Below, piece after piece: positions 25,321-38,100 of a DNA stretch of 64,000 nt. Origin of the DNA: Paulownia fortunei (Eukaryota > Streptophyta > Magnoliopsida > Lamiales > Paulowniaceae); contig CM033119.1 in NCBI GenBank assembly GCA_019321725.1, positions 16,938,694 to 17,002,693 of the forward strand, read 5' to 3'. Made by a program: the position numbers and the translations under genes. The stretch's first letter is position 1, and the number at the start of each line of letters is the position of its first letter. Under the pieces are notes generated by a model, which was given only the letters and a program-made list of their open reading frames with translations, was not told the DNA's origin and did not search any database.

Positions 25321-26370
25321 ACAGTTTTCATTGGACACCCCAGCAATTTGCATGTCAATCCAAGCATAGTTTGTTATCAAACTATTAAATCCAGTGTTCT
25401 TAATTGTTGCTATAATTTTGAGCACATCAAAAAATATATTAAAAATTCGATATTCGGTTGAATATGGATCTTTCATAATTTGTTTAAACTCGAAATTTGT
25501 TAATTATAACAAATCAAACTTGTACATGTTTTTTCATTTGCTAAAATTTGAAAACTCGATTCAAACTCGAGTTGTGTTAGTTAAAAATGGTAAAATATAT
25601 GTAAAAATATCAAACTATTTGAGTTTGATTCATTATCAAATCAATTAAATTTTATTTAAATTAGAATTATTTAACAATCAAAGCAAATTCAAAAAATAAT
25701 TTTTAAAATTTAATTAAAAATTCAAACTAAACTTGAACTATACTTTATTTGATTTGACTCAATTTGTTTGCCCTCGTATATTTGGCACGACGTATTTTTT
25801 AAATTTCTATATTGATGAAAATTCAATTAATTGATATATCTCTCTCACTGTGTACATAATTTGGTCATAAACTCTTAAAATAATTATATATGCTCTATGC
25901 TATATTATATGAATGAGCTTAAGGGCAAGACAAAAGATTGTACTGCTTTATAGTGTACCTTTATTACGATAGCGGCTGCACTACGCTTGTAGTTCACCTA
26001 TGTGTCTCCCAAGCTTCGCTGGGAGGGTTAATGACTTCAATTATTCTCCTTTTTTGCTCTTGTTAATTATTTTTAATTAATAAGTGGGTTGAGTTATCAT
26101 TTAGCCCTGTTATATTAAATTCTAGTTTAAATATTTTATTTTAATTTAATATTTTATTTTATATCGTATATCATAAATATATATTAAATATAAAAATTAT
26201 TTCTTTAAATATATAATTTACATAATATACAAAGTTATTAAATTCAATCCAAATTTTATATTCTAATTTAATATTCCACCCTATTCCTCCCTAGGCAATT
26301 CTAGTGATGTGAAATCACATATATCCCTTACCGGATCAGACGTACCTCAAAGGGCATTAAGACAAGGTGA
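25321..26370. other. Intergenic DNA
   Basis: No gene is seen. A decayed AT-rich element with 'GAGTTGTG/CAAACTCG' type arms lies at about 25400-25770. A small GC-rich hairpin (CTCCCA...TGGGAG) lies at 26006-26025. Confidence 0.45.
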
Positions 26371-26374
26371 TTTA

Positions 26375-26405
26375 TTTTTCTTTTCTTTTCTTTTCTTTTC
26401 TTTTC
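26375..26405 (+). repeat. (TTTTC)6 microsatellite
   Basis: Six TTTTC units upstream of the small two-exon gene. Confidence 0.9.
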
Positions 26406-26586
26406 TGTTCTTTTCTTCAACCCTTTTTTTATATTTATGTATGTTTTATGATAAGGACACGCATGACTCATCAACTTCTTCTCAATTACGTGTCCCGACC
26501 ACAAATTTCCTCAACCTACACCAACAAGACTTCGCCACTTAGTAGTTTTAAAGCACCGCCATCACCCCCCCCCCCCCCCCCGCCAC

Positions 26587-26628
26587 CACACACACTGTGT
26601 GTGTGCGCATATATATCGATATATATAT
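26587..26628. repeat. Adjoining palindromes in the upstream region of the small gene
   Basis: CACACACAC, one T, then GTGTGTGTG (26587-26605) makes a 9-bp-arm inverted repeat. It is followed by an AT palindrome centred on TATCGATA. A 17-base C run (26565-26581) lies just before. All three sit within about 130 bases of the start codon. Confidence 0.8.
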
Positions 26629-26692
26629 AATTTCACGTCCATGAAGCACCCGGACCTCTTTCTCTTACAGAAACCAATTTCAGCCCCATTCC

Positions 26693-27013
26693 ATGAATAC
26701 TTCAAAGGTAGAACTAACCATGCATGTATTATTATGTGTTTAGCTTTCGAGTCTATCCGAGAGCTAATTTTCGTGTTTGCAGGGTACGGAAAGAATTAAT
26801 GAAGAAGGTGCGGTGGAGGTAAACGTGGAGACTGTGGATTACCGAACGCCGCCGGGTCGAGATAAAGAGCCCCAGAAGGAGAAGGTGGAGGTGACTCATT
26901 TGATCCGCCCCGACGACAAGCCCGGAACTGGTAAAGTGGCTGAAAAATTACAATCTGCAAAGGAAGCTGTCTCTCAATCAACTGGCAACAATGGCGATAA
27001 GAAGACGAAGTAA
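26693..27013 (+). CDS. Small hydrophilic protein of unknown function, two exons
   Basis: Proposed exon 1 is 26693-26707 (five codons, MNTSK), intron 26708-26782 (GTAGAA...TTTGCAG, 75 bp), exon 2 26783-27013, giving a protein of 82 residues. Exon 2 is open throughout and has no ATG of its own at the front. The acceptor TTTGCAG falls exactly where the frame begins, and ATGAATACTTCAAAG just before a GTAGAA donor joins in frame, which supports this model. The protein is charged and has no membrane segment: an acidic valine-rich stretch (EEGAVEVNVETVDY), a Lys/Glu-rich middle (PPGRDKEPQKEKVEV), then Gly, Ser and Lys to a KKTK end. The composition looks like an intrinsically disordered plant protein, but I do not recognise a named family. 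An upstream ATG at 26641 opens a frame that would overlap the start. Confidence 0.65.
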
Positions 27014-29295
27014 TTAAATTATTAATTAGTTCGAAAGTTTGCATTTTGGATTTTTTATTTTAATTTGTGGTTTTCTTACGTATTAGATACAGGCAATTAA
27101 ATAAAGAAAATATCTTATGTGCGTTTTGTTTGTGATATGATGTGATTTATGTAAAATTAAAGATAAATATCAAAATTAGAATATTACAGATGAGTTATGT
27201 AAGTATTTTAATATATAGAATTTGGGTTTCAAATTAGTGAGTGTTATGAGGCACTTAAAGTTGGGTGTGTTTGGGTTGCCATTCGATATCTTATACAACG
27301 AGAAGAAATATGATTGATTTTTTAATATGATTTTTGGAATTTTTAAAGAAGTAGAAATTATTTGTTCGATTTAATAAATTTAATTTTAATATAATATTTA
27401 TTTTGAGATTGATAATTTTTTTAAGAAGTGCCTTTGTAATTATTCAAAGCTTTGAGATTGTATTAAAATTGTACTGAAATTGAGAAAATTAATAAATGTG
27501 GTAGAAATAAGAAAATTTTTTTGGATTAAAGATATTATTGAATATTTAATTAATATATTTTCTGCTTCTTAATTGTCATATTTTCTAAGACATGATTGAC
27601 GGCGAAAGGTTATATTTAAAAATCCTTTTACCACAGGTTGTGTGTTTTGTTTGATACTCATAAGGTGTTCGATAAAATTATTTTAAGTCCTATCTCATAG
27701 CTTGCACGAACATAGCAAGTTGAGTACCATCCTCTTCATTAAGAAATTGGTGTCTGGCGTATTTTATAAAAATTTAAAGTGAGCCCCATGTTGCAAATTT
27801 GCGGTTTATGTCATTATTCTCCACCTTGTTACTAATAATTAGTCAAAAGGGAAACTTCTATAAAAAAAGAAAAATGTGTTTTGGCTTTATATATGAAGAA
27901 AATAGGAGTCTGAGTTACTGTATATTGTGTTTGGTTCCATAGCATATAGGTGGGGGAAAAAAAGAGGGGGTTGTCGGTGGGGTTTTTTTGGGAGTTAATT
28001 TTTTTCATTTAGCAGTTATTTTTTTTATTTAACAATTTGTCCACATGGTTTAGTCAGAATAGGGTCGAACAGTTGGAAGAGCATTGTACATGGTGTCGGG
28101 TACGCTCTTGAAGCTTATTGAGCAGATCTTTAATGTGAATTCAAAGATTTTTTTGAAAAAAAAAAGGTGGATGTTTAAGGTAAAGATCGTCAAATTGATT
28201 GATCTTCAAGTACTCATGAATAACTTGTAAAGTATATGATTTGATCCATGATGAGTTTTATTGGACTTTTTCTTTTATTTTGGAGGTGAAATGAAATGAG
28301 GGCGACGCTTCGGGACTACCCGACAGGCGTTCGCCTAGATGCCTGGCACCTTTACGGCTAGTGATTTGCATATAATATCTACATATTGGGCTTATTCCTT
28401 TTGTATGTAATGCAACTTAAGTGAAAATTGGAAAATTCTTGAGAAGTCCCCTCTATTGCATGGACACATTGAGAGGCCCAATTGGATGGATACATATTCA
28501 TGAAAGGAAACCTACTTATTATGGTATAGATTCATCGGGTAGCCCAATTAGATAGAATCTTTGAAGAGCCCATTAAACAAATCACTCTTTGAGAAGTCCA
28601 TTTAGAAAAGGAATCATCATTGAGAAGCCCACTTGAAAAATGATTCCTCGGCCCAAAATTTGAAAATCCTCACCTTTTTGTTTAGTAGAAGAAATTTCTT
28701 CATTTTCTTAGCTGATTTACTTGTTTCAAGATGCCAAATATCAAGTTTAATTTAATAACGAACTACAAAAACTTTTGTCTATTTTGGCCCATCTAATTAT
28801 TTGATGGTAATGATGTGAATTTAGTTTCCAATTGAAAACGCACATTAATTGCACTTGTGTTTTAGTAAGTTAATAGAGCTTTGACTGAACTCTGATTTGC
28901 AAGCCACAAGTAGATTGGAGGTTTAATGGTAAGCAGATACTTAATCTTGGGATTACTTTGTTAAGAAGACATTCATCTCCTCAACTTAGTGCAGGATGTC
29001 AACATTGGAATTGCAAGAATAGTAAGACTAATGAGACAAGAATTTCTCTTCTTTTTTTCCCTTCTATACCATAATTATTCTTTTGTGCACTTTTTTTTTC
29101 TTCATAACTCGACTCAAGTTCGTTCGGAAATCATGGTAGTCTTTTCATCGAAACTATTGAAAACGAAAATGGGCTTGAGTTTGAGAACGACAGATAAAAT
29201 TGTGAAATTTTTGTATGTATGGATAAAATACAAATATACAACGGAACACTAGAAACAAAGAATTTCAGGGGTGAGATTCAAAAATTTACTAAGCA
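27014..29295. other. Intergenic DNA
   Basis: No gene is recognised. A short GC-rich patch at 28296-28366 (containing GACGCTTCGGGACTACCCG) stands out from the AT-rich surroundings but has no coding pattern. Confidence 0.5.
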
Positions 29296-29297
29296 AA

Positions 29298-29378
29298 GGC
29301 CTAATTGAAAAAAAAAATAGAAAAATAGAAGGCCTAATTGAAAAAAAAAATAGAAAAATAGAAGGCCTAATTGAAGAA
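29298..29378. repeat. Tandem repeat, 33-bp unit
   Basis: GGCCTAATTG occurs at 29298, 29331 and 29364, giving two full units and a part, with A-rich filler between. Units 1 and 2 are nearly identical. Confidence 0.9.
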
Positions 29379-29754
29379 ATAATTAAACAATAAAACAACA
29401 ACTACAAAATGAGTAATAACCCTAGTTTGTAACACTACAACAGATGATATCCTCGAGATGTTGTAGTGCCCTTCGGAATAGGGGGCTAGCCTTTGCGATT
29501 CCCTACACTTTCCTTTCATATTCAATCATCCTTTATCGGTATATATACATCCAATGGAAAATGTTAGACATTTATAATAATACATTTGCTTATTTAAAGA
29601 AGATGGTTGATACTTTTAAGTTACAAATAATTTAAAGTGCAAGTGTTCTACGTATACAAGATTTAAGTCAGCCAAAATTTTGAATTAAAGGAAAGAAATA
29701 TTGGAAATAAATTTTAGGACGACTGATATTACATTTGTTACTTGAACTCTATTG

Positions 29755-30350
29755 ATTGTATTGTGTCGAAATGAGATTTTATTTCAATTGAAGTGAGTTA
29801 AACACAAAATTAATCTCTTTAAGACAGAATTCGTCTCTTACACGATACTATAAAAATTTGGATGTCTATCTCCCAAAATACAACATTTTTTTTCTAAAAT
29901 TAGTACAACACTATACTAATTTTATTGGTCGAACAAAAACTCGATTGTATATTTTTCAAAAGAGAATAAGAATACTAAAATATCAAAATATATTTTAGTA
30001 GGAAGGAGAATAAAGAAATCAATTAAATTTGAATTGATTTGGTGTTGAGAAAATGGAATGAGAAAGGATCTATTTATATATTTCTAGATGTCTTATCGTA
30101 ATTGGTCATATCTCTTAATTAAAATCAATTAGAATCATTGAATTGTATCCCTTAAAATATGCATTCATTCATGAAAGTTTACAACCCTTACCATGCATAT
30201 CTTATTTATAAATAAATGTGTTTATTCATCGTATTCAATCAATATTAATAAACAATTACAACTCTTCATGCATACCTTATAATCGTTCATATTGTTAGAC
30301 ACCTTTTCAAATTTCAAAAAAATTTCATTAAATTTAAAACTTTTCCAATT
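29755..30350 (-). mobile_element. Solo LTR-like fragment related to the copia element at 10.6-14.4 kb
   Basis: The stretch 29760-30180 aligns along its length with 10660-11100. Shared blocks include 'atctatctcccaaaata', 'aaattagtacaacactata' and 'gaattgattt'. No internal retroelement sequence flanks it, so it is probably a solo LTR in the same orientation. The right limit is uncertain. Confidence 0.55.
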
Positions 30351-33300
30351 CAACCCATTTATTTTAACAAACTCAACTTATAAATCACAATTTTAAGAAT
30401 ATTAATTAAGCAAATATATCACGTTTGAATAAAATGGCATTACTTGTAATGAGCAATACTATATATACATGGTTGTTGTTTGACTTTTATCCTTTTTTCA
30501 CTTTCTTTAATTTTTTATAAAAAATTGTTGTAATTAATTCATTTGAATGAAGATGTGAAAAACGATCAAAGGCGCAGCGGCCTTGCCCATCCACCACCAC
30601 GCATCCTACGGTTTCATGGCATAGAGGCCGATTGGAAGTCCGTTCATTTCATTAGTAGAAGAACTAATTTACAAAGTAGAGTAGGAAACCCTATCCTTAT
30701 CAATAACAAACATCACTCTTTTACATAGGGTTGACAAAGATTGCTCGAAAAAGTTAAAAAAATTATTAATTTTTTTCAGAAATCGAATAGATTCGATCTT
30801 ATACATATGCACGGAAAATAATTGAAAAAAGAAAGAAGACGACTTCTTCTTTCTTTTATTATTTAGGAGTCGTGTGAGATAAAAGTATGATAGTGATACT
30901 AAATTATAATTGATTAAAGATAAAAGTTTATGTATTAAGCAATAACGTCAATCACATGATTATTTTATATGTTACGATCACATGGATACAATATAATAAT
31001 TTGTACTATACTAATTTATTTAATAAAACAAAAGCTATGTCCTTACAGATGCCAACTATGGAGGAAGGTTTTCCATGAAAATATATGGTGAAGTAGAAGA
31101 TGAAGATGCTTTGTGAGGTCTTTGAGGTGGAGTGGATGTGTCTTGGTGGAATGTACTCCAACCTTGGTCGTGATAGTAGGTCAGCTAACACATCATGTAG
31201 GTTGAAAAAAGAACAACTTAAAGACACAGAATTTCAAAGACAGATGATAACAAAAAGAATTCAACAATCCCTCCTTAAATACAGCCTATGTTCAAACTAT
31301 ACATGAAGATACCTGGGCTTTCTTTGAAAACTACAACACTTAAAGACAGACACATTTACTCTAGAAAATCTTTGGCCACATGATTGGGAAACTTTTGAGG
31401 ATAATTGGTGCCAACCATTACCCCTAATAAGTAAGAGAATATCACCTCGGGAAAATAATCTAATATGTTTTAAATTATTCCTAAGCTTGACTCACTTTTC
31501 CAACCATATATGGATATGGATCCACCACAAATCCCACTTGACTATGCTTTGGATGATCTATAAGATTCTCAAGATCCTTATGACCCGTATGATTAATATG
31601 ACCACAACTTTTGTTTGATTGTATAAATTACTTTACTACTGCTAAAAATAATTGTGTGACCAATGTAATTGATTACATCAATGTTATACGATTTTATCTT
31701 TTAGTCAATTATTGTTTAATATCATTTGGAGTCCACCTTGGTGATGTTTGTTATTGTAAAGAAGGGTGCTTGAATCTTCCCTACTCACGTTACTTTGTAA
31801 ATTAGTTCTTCTATTAATAAAAATTCTTTATTTATAAAAATCTCTCTCTCTTATCTCATGTTCTTCTCCTTTTAATCTTTGAGAATTCAAATTAAGTATG
31901 CTTATAAACACAAACACAAACACAATTTTAAGAGCTTTTTTTCTGGACTTGAAGGAAAATTCAAAAATGTTATACTAACTAGTCAAGCCTTTATCAGAAA
32001 TAACTTGTACGATGATTTTCTCTACCCTAAAAACATGACATGCAAAATTTAGTAAAGGAAAAAAAAAAAAAGAAAAGAAGAAGAAGAAGAAGCCATTTTT
32101 TAATATTTGCAGCAGAAGATTATTAAAAAAGTCAAGCCCCCTTGTACATATAAAAAAAACATGTATAAATACTTAATTTTATTGATTAGCATTTTTCAGC
32201 TACAAATTGGTGCAAACTGCATGTCATGTTTTTAAGCATGGAGAAATTATACTTGCGTACTAAAGCTTGGGAGGGTAATATGTAAGAAAGGAAAGAAAAT
32301 GTGTTAAGACTTCCAGTGTTGAAAGAATCCACCACCCAGACAATGAATTTTTCCAAGTATGGGGTGGTATGGTAGGTTGTGTAAATAATTCAATTGAATG
32401 AATGCAAGTTAATAATGATATGTTAAAGTTCCATCTTGAAGAAATTTAAAAAAAAAAACAGAATAAAAAATTTGAAGAATTTTTGAAATTCTAAAAAAAT
32501 ATTGTTGTTATTTTTCAGATTGCTATCAATGTCCGTCGTTTCGTATAATTTGAACAATAACTTCCGAAATCTAATTTTGCAAGATGTTGTAAAATAAAAG
32601 TCATATTCCACATATTAAGAATCTTGCAATTATATTATCATCTTAATATAATAAAATTTGTTTTTTGTTCCAACGCAATATATCTTTATAAGTTAAATAT
32701 AATTATTCAAACACTATAAGTAACAATAAATTGCAGTACACATATAAAAATTATAAACAGTAATTTAAGTACACATTCTCAATTTAAACTTCAAATATGA
32801 ACATATAGTAGTGATTGTTAGTGCAAAATTAATATTTTACACTGAGTATATTCATAGTTACTTTAAAGTTAAATCACTATTATGACTATTACTAATTATT
32901 ATTATCATATTTATTATCAATTATTATTATAATTATATTATTATCATCATTTGATATAATAAAAACTATAAATTTAACAACAAAGTGTTAAAACATACAT
33001 TTTTTAAATAACTACAAATTTCTTTAATTTACTCGAAAATGAACAAAATAACAATGCATGAAAAATATTAAATCTTATTACATAAAGAAGCATCAAGTTT
33101 CAAACATTAAAAATAATCTAAATGTAAGTGTTGGTGCAGCATTTTAGTTAAATTTCCTCTGAAAAACTATAACATCTAAAAAAAATATTTCTCATTATTT
33201 ATTTATATATCCATCCACAAAAAATATTCAATTCAATCCTTGTGTTAAAAATTTCCTTTGGGTATTGCTTGTGACATTTTTTTTCTCTAGTGATTCATAT

Positions 33301-34990
33301 CAACACACATAGGTTTAATATAAGAGAGCAACAGTCCTAGCCCTATTTGCTTTAAAAGTTTTTTTTTTTTTTTTCAAGTATTCTCATTGCTTTCTTCTTC
33401 TTAGATCCTAACTTTAATAGAGAAAATATGATTTTAGTATCCATATAAGCAAGAACCCTTTTCTTTGAATGTTATTTTATTCATGATCATTTACCCCAAT
33501 ATCAGTTTTTCTTGAATTTGTTCCTATGGGCTTCTCTCCTAAACAAGATCTCGTTTGTTTTCCCCATTTCCCAAAATAATTTTTTTCTTCTCAAAAATAA
33601 AATGGGATTCATTATACATTATTATATCACTATAAATATTTTTTTTATATTAAAAAATACAACATATAAAATTTAAAAAAAAAATAATGCGATACTAGTT
33701 ATAAAATAAAAACATATAAGACGAGATATTTTCAATGAAAAATATCTCCCCAAAATTAAACATTACACAATAAAAAAAATTAATTTAATTGAAAACATAC
33801 TTGTTTCTTTTTTTTAATAATTGCAATTTTTTTGATACACTTGAAGATGACCAAATAATAATCTGCATAAAAAAAAAATGTTACATAAACATTTTAAAAT
33901 ACAGAAAAATTATTAAAGATAACAAAAAATTAAATTTTTACCTTTTCTCTTGTAGTGTGTAGTAGAAAGAAAACTTCTTCAAGAACGAAAGAAGAATCAG
34001 GGCATTTAATATTTTTTTATATATATTCGGATTGTACGGCACCTTCTAATTCGCTTTAATAGACCATTTCACTTTATATCAATTTGATAAAAAATAAAAT
34101 TAATTAATATTAATTTGTTAAAAAAAACCCACAAATTTTTCATTAACAAAAACAAAAAAAAAAATCTTGCATCATACAATCTTTGAGTCAATTATTCAAA
34201 ACCAGAAATTAAATGAAACGTAAACGAAAACTGTCAAAAATCAAGAAAAGTTTCCTACTATGAAAAAAACAAAAAAACAAAAGAAGAGTAAATACTAAGG
34301 GAAATTAAAAAAAAAAAAAAAATCAAGCAAAAATTTGTGCATGTATATGTGTATCTATCGGCTGAAAGAATGGAGAAGAAAAAGGGCTGCTGAATATAAA
34401 GGAGAATTTGGGTTTGAGTGCAAATTACTTCAGCCCAATGTGAGAAGCCGTTCTCCAACGGGAAGATGAAAATGGTTAGGTTTTGTTTGTATTTAGTCTG
34501 ATTTCAGTTTTAATAATTTTAGTATTTTAAAAAAATAAAATTAGATATTTAAATACTAAATGCGCTAAAATTATTTTTCATCCATTTCCAAAATATAATA
34601 AAAAATATTTTAATTATTATTATACATATATTTTTATATATATTTAAATTATTTTATTAATAAAAAATATATTTATTTACATTATTTAAATATTATACTA
34701 ATCTAAATATAATATATAATATTATTAAAAAATGATGTGACAACTAATCAAACAAATTATTATATTTATAGTAAGAACTAGCAAAAGAGTCGTTTTCAAA
34801 TAATATTTCCATTGATTAGTTTGACTTTACCAACAAAAAAGTTTTGTCTAAGCCGCTTCTTTTTGGCCAAGTTGATTTTTTCTCCATCAATTTTAAAATC
34901 AATCTCTATATTTTCAAATAATGAATTTTTCTTGGAACTAACTCCAAACAAAATCTCATTTTTTAAACAAAAAACTGTATTAGGCTGGGA
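30351..34990. other. Intergenic DNA
   Basis: No gene is supported. A strong hairpin at 30827-30857 is listed separately. Open frames in this stretch have no recognisable motif. Many A/T homopolymers and AAT/TTA repeats. Confidence 0.5.
30827..30857. repeat. Perfect inverted repeat, 13-bp arms
   Basis: AAAAGAAAGAAGA, a five-base loop, then TCTTCTTTCTTTT. Outside the arms AATAAT and ATTATT can extend the stem. Confidence 0.85.
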
Positions 34991-35005
34991 TTTAGCAATA
35001 AATAT

Positions 35006-35180
35006 GGCCCAATTAATTAAATTTAAAAAAAATAACAATAAGGCCCAAAATCTATGGCAAATAAATTAATTAGCATAAAGTTTTCAAGAATCAATCTCAC
35101 AAAACCCGTAACCAACCCACGGCCCATATTGGATCCAAAGATAAAAAAATAAGCCCAGGCTCATTGGACCACCTATAAAG
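35006..35180 (+). promoter_or_regulatory. Promoter-like cluster of GGCCCA boxes with a TATA box
   Basis: GGCCCA occurs at 35006-35011, 35042-35047 and 35121-35126, with related AGCCCA boxes near 35152 and 35179. TATAAAG lies at 35174-35180. GGCCCA/GCCCA elements are typical of promoters of growth-related plant genes (TCP-bound site II type). The moderately GC-balanced DNA that follows (35200-35700) contains no frame I can assign to a gene. Confidence 0.35.
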
Positions 35181-35199
35181 CCCAACCCAGATTTTAATA

Positions 35200-38100
35200 T
35201 GCCCCTCTCTCCATGAAATTTGATCACCCTCCAGACACACATTATTGTAAAAAATCAACACTAGAGAACCAAAAACATAGTGTCTAATTCACATCTCAAT
35301 TACAGCAGATTTAAGCACTAAAATGCCCTTTGGACCTATTATACAACACATGTTGCTCAATTCAAAGCTACTTCTCCAACAAAAATTAATCAGGACGAGC
35401 GGCTTAGAATCCAAGCATAACTGCACTCAAACACATGTTAAGCTTACTGAGATAACTTATAACTACGAATTTTCAATGCTTAAGTCAGTATAAAGTTCAG
35501 AAACCATTTTAATAGAGCATCTTAGGGTACTTATAGTATATGGAGCACGTGTTAAGCACGTACCCTTAGACAGATATGTGGAGCTAGGTTTCGTTCAACT
35601 AATGCGGCAGAATCAACAGTCATTAAAATAGAATTTGCTTGAACTGTAAAAACGATTCGAGTCAAGACCCAAATAGAGAGTATGTGAATTTCCATCCTAT
35701 TTTGCAAATAAGATGGTGTCATAAGGATAAAATAGACAAATTATATTTATATTCATAAAAAACTTATCGACTGGTTCTACATTATAAATAAATAAGGTAA
35801 GTTATAGGAATTATCCTTGAAGTTTGTCTATTTTATAAAAGAACCCTCTATATTTTGAAATTACAAATATTTCCTTGAAATTTGTTTTATTTTACAAATA
35901 TCGCGCTCAATAAGTGTAATTTACAAAATACAAATAAATTTAATAGAGTATTTGTAATTTACAAACAAGAAGAATAATTTTTTATAATTTATTCAAATAA
36001 AAATTAAAAAAAACAGATATTGTAAATTTTATTTTTCCAAATCTCTCATGTTTAAGTAGATGTGAGGATTGTAAAAAGGGTCCTTGATAATAATGCCACT
36101 CACGCCTGGAATGTGTATGCCCTGGCTGGCAAAACAGATGGATGAAATGCTCTTATCCTTCCCAACGACTGGTTCCAATCAAATCATTGTCCTCTGGGAA
36201 AGATATGGGCCCTTTCTTTAAATTCTGGAGTTTTGGACTTTGTACAAGCAGCAGTATATTTGCTGCTACTATCAATATTGATTCTCCATTTTCTTTAGCT
36301 GTGAATTGTCAATATTACCCATAAAAATTAATATTGACGTGTGATAGCATCTGACCTCATTTCTGTCTGAAAATTTTAACCTTGTCCCTCTCCTTCTTCC
36401 CCACATTTTAGTGTTTGATTTTGTTTAATATATATATATATATATATATTATTCTAGAGAAAAAAACTACTATCCCATAACAGATAAGCACAAATTTAAG
36501 GACAGAGAGAAAAAATTGCACTACCAGAACACTGACTTTCAATACCTCAATTTTTTACCTTGAACTAGTAGACAATATTATAATATCCTGTCAACTTCAT
36601 GTTTTACCAAACTGCCTTTGTAGAACTTAAGTTGAATGGTTCTAATTAAGTCATAAAAAGAACCAAAATCGAGTCTCATGGCCATGATGTTTTTGTAAAC
36701 TTGTACCCAACTCTAAGTGGTTATTTGGTACAAAATTTAGACTTTATTGTCCGGTCGGTCTATTTTGCATCCGATTTTACAATGATTGAATATACATTAC
36801 GGTGACAGTGGAAGTATACTACTTTATGCTAAAAGGAACTATACTATTCATACCACTAGTTAGTTAAATATAGAAAGGAAAAAATTTGATATTTAATATA
36901 TATAATTATATTAGATTTTTATTAGAAGTTACATTAAAAAAATCAATAAAAAATATGAAAATAATTAATAAACGGATTCGTAGACGATAGGTAAGATAAG
37001 AATATAAAAGAATTATTCGATGAGCAAAAATACGACTTTTTCTAATTTTATTTTTATATGAATTATGTTTGTATTTTATTTTAAATTATACAAAAATTAT
37101 TTTATAAGTATTTAATTTATAATTATGACATAACTTAAAGATAACTATTTAATAATAAATAATATATTCATGAATTATTAATTTTTTATTTTTTATTTAT
37201 ATGATATTCGATTAATACTTATAAATAACTTTTGAATAATTTTCAAATTATGTTAAATATAATAAATATTTATTATAATAAAATATTATTCATCAAATGT
37301 TATTCGAATAATTATAATATGTGTATTAAATATTTCACTTAAAAAAATATTGAATATTTCCTTGGTGATATATATACTAAAAATAATTTATTTTTTTTTT
37401 GGGATGGGGTACAAACTAAATTAATCATACTGCTTATGTTCTTGATGCAATCATCATAGTCAAAAGCTTAGCAGAGTGTGGGCTAGTCTTCTTCTTCTTT
37501 TTTCCTCTTTTTTTTTTTTTTTGTTTTTTTTTTGGTGTGACTAAATCATGAAGACATGATACATTAGGTGGGATAATATAGAAGTGAAGATTTCAAAATC
37601 TGGTCCACAAACTCTGACTTCCTATAAGAATTTTAGGGACTTAGAAATTGTAAAAGATCATTGTACAACAAGAATTTGTTCAAAATCTTTTTAGTGCAAA
37701 AAATAATAATAAGAAAGCAAATTCCAGATTTCAATGTGGAAAACTGTACAGACTAAGTACATAAACTGTGTAGCATATGCAAATGGCCTCCATCCTTTTC
37801 CTTTCATCAATCTTGAGGAAATAATGATTCGACAATGAATTCTGACTCGTTTCTCTAACTCAATTTTTTCAGTATTAAACCAGGTTGGGTTTCTGATACA
37901 TATGATGATGAAGCAGAATTTTAAGTACTGTTTTAGCTATGATTAATTTATTTGTAGCCAAAAAAATAAGATAATGATTCTTTCTTTTAGACGTGGAAGG
38001 CTTTTGAAATCGAGCAGTAAAAATCTTCATAGTTTAGTTTTTTGTCAAATGATTTTTTATTTTTTTATATTCAAATCTCAAACTTACACCAATCAATTAT

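Noticed and set aside
28290..28366. GC-rich patch considered as an organelle insertion or tRNA.
   Set aside because: No tRNA cloverleaf could be drawn, and I do not recognise a plastid or mitochondrial gene.
30543..30728. 61-codon frame in a less AT-rich patch.
   Set aside because: No recognisable domain, no splice context and no neighbours to support it.
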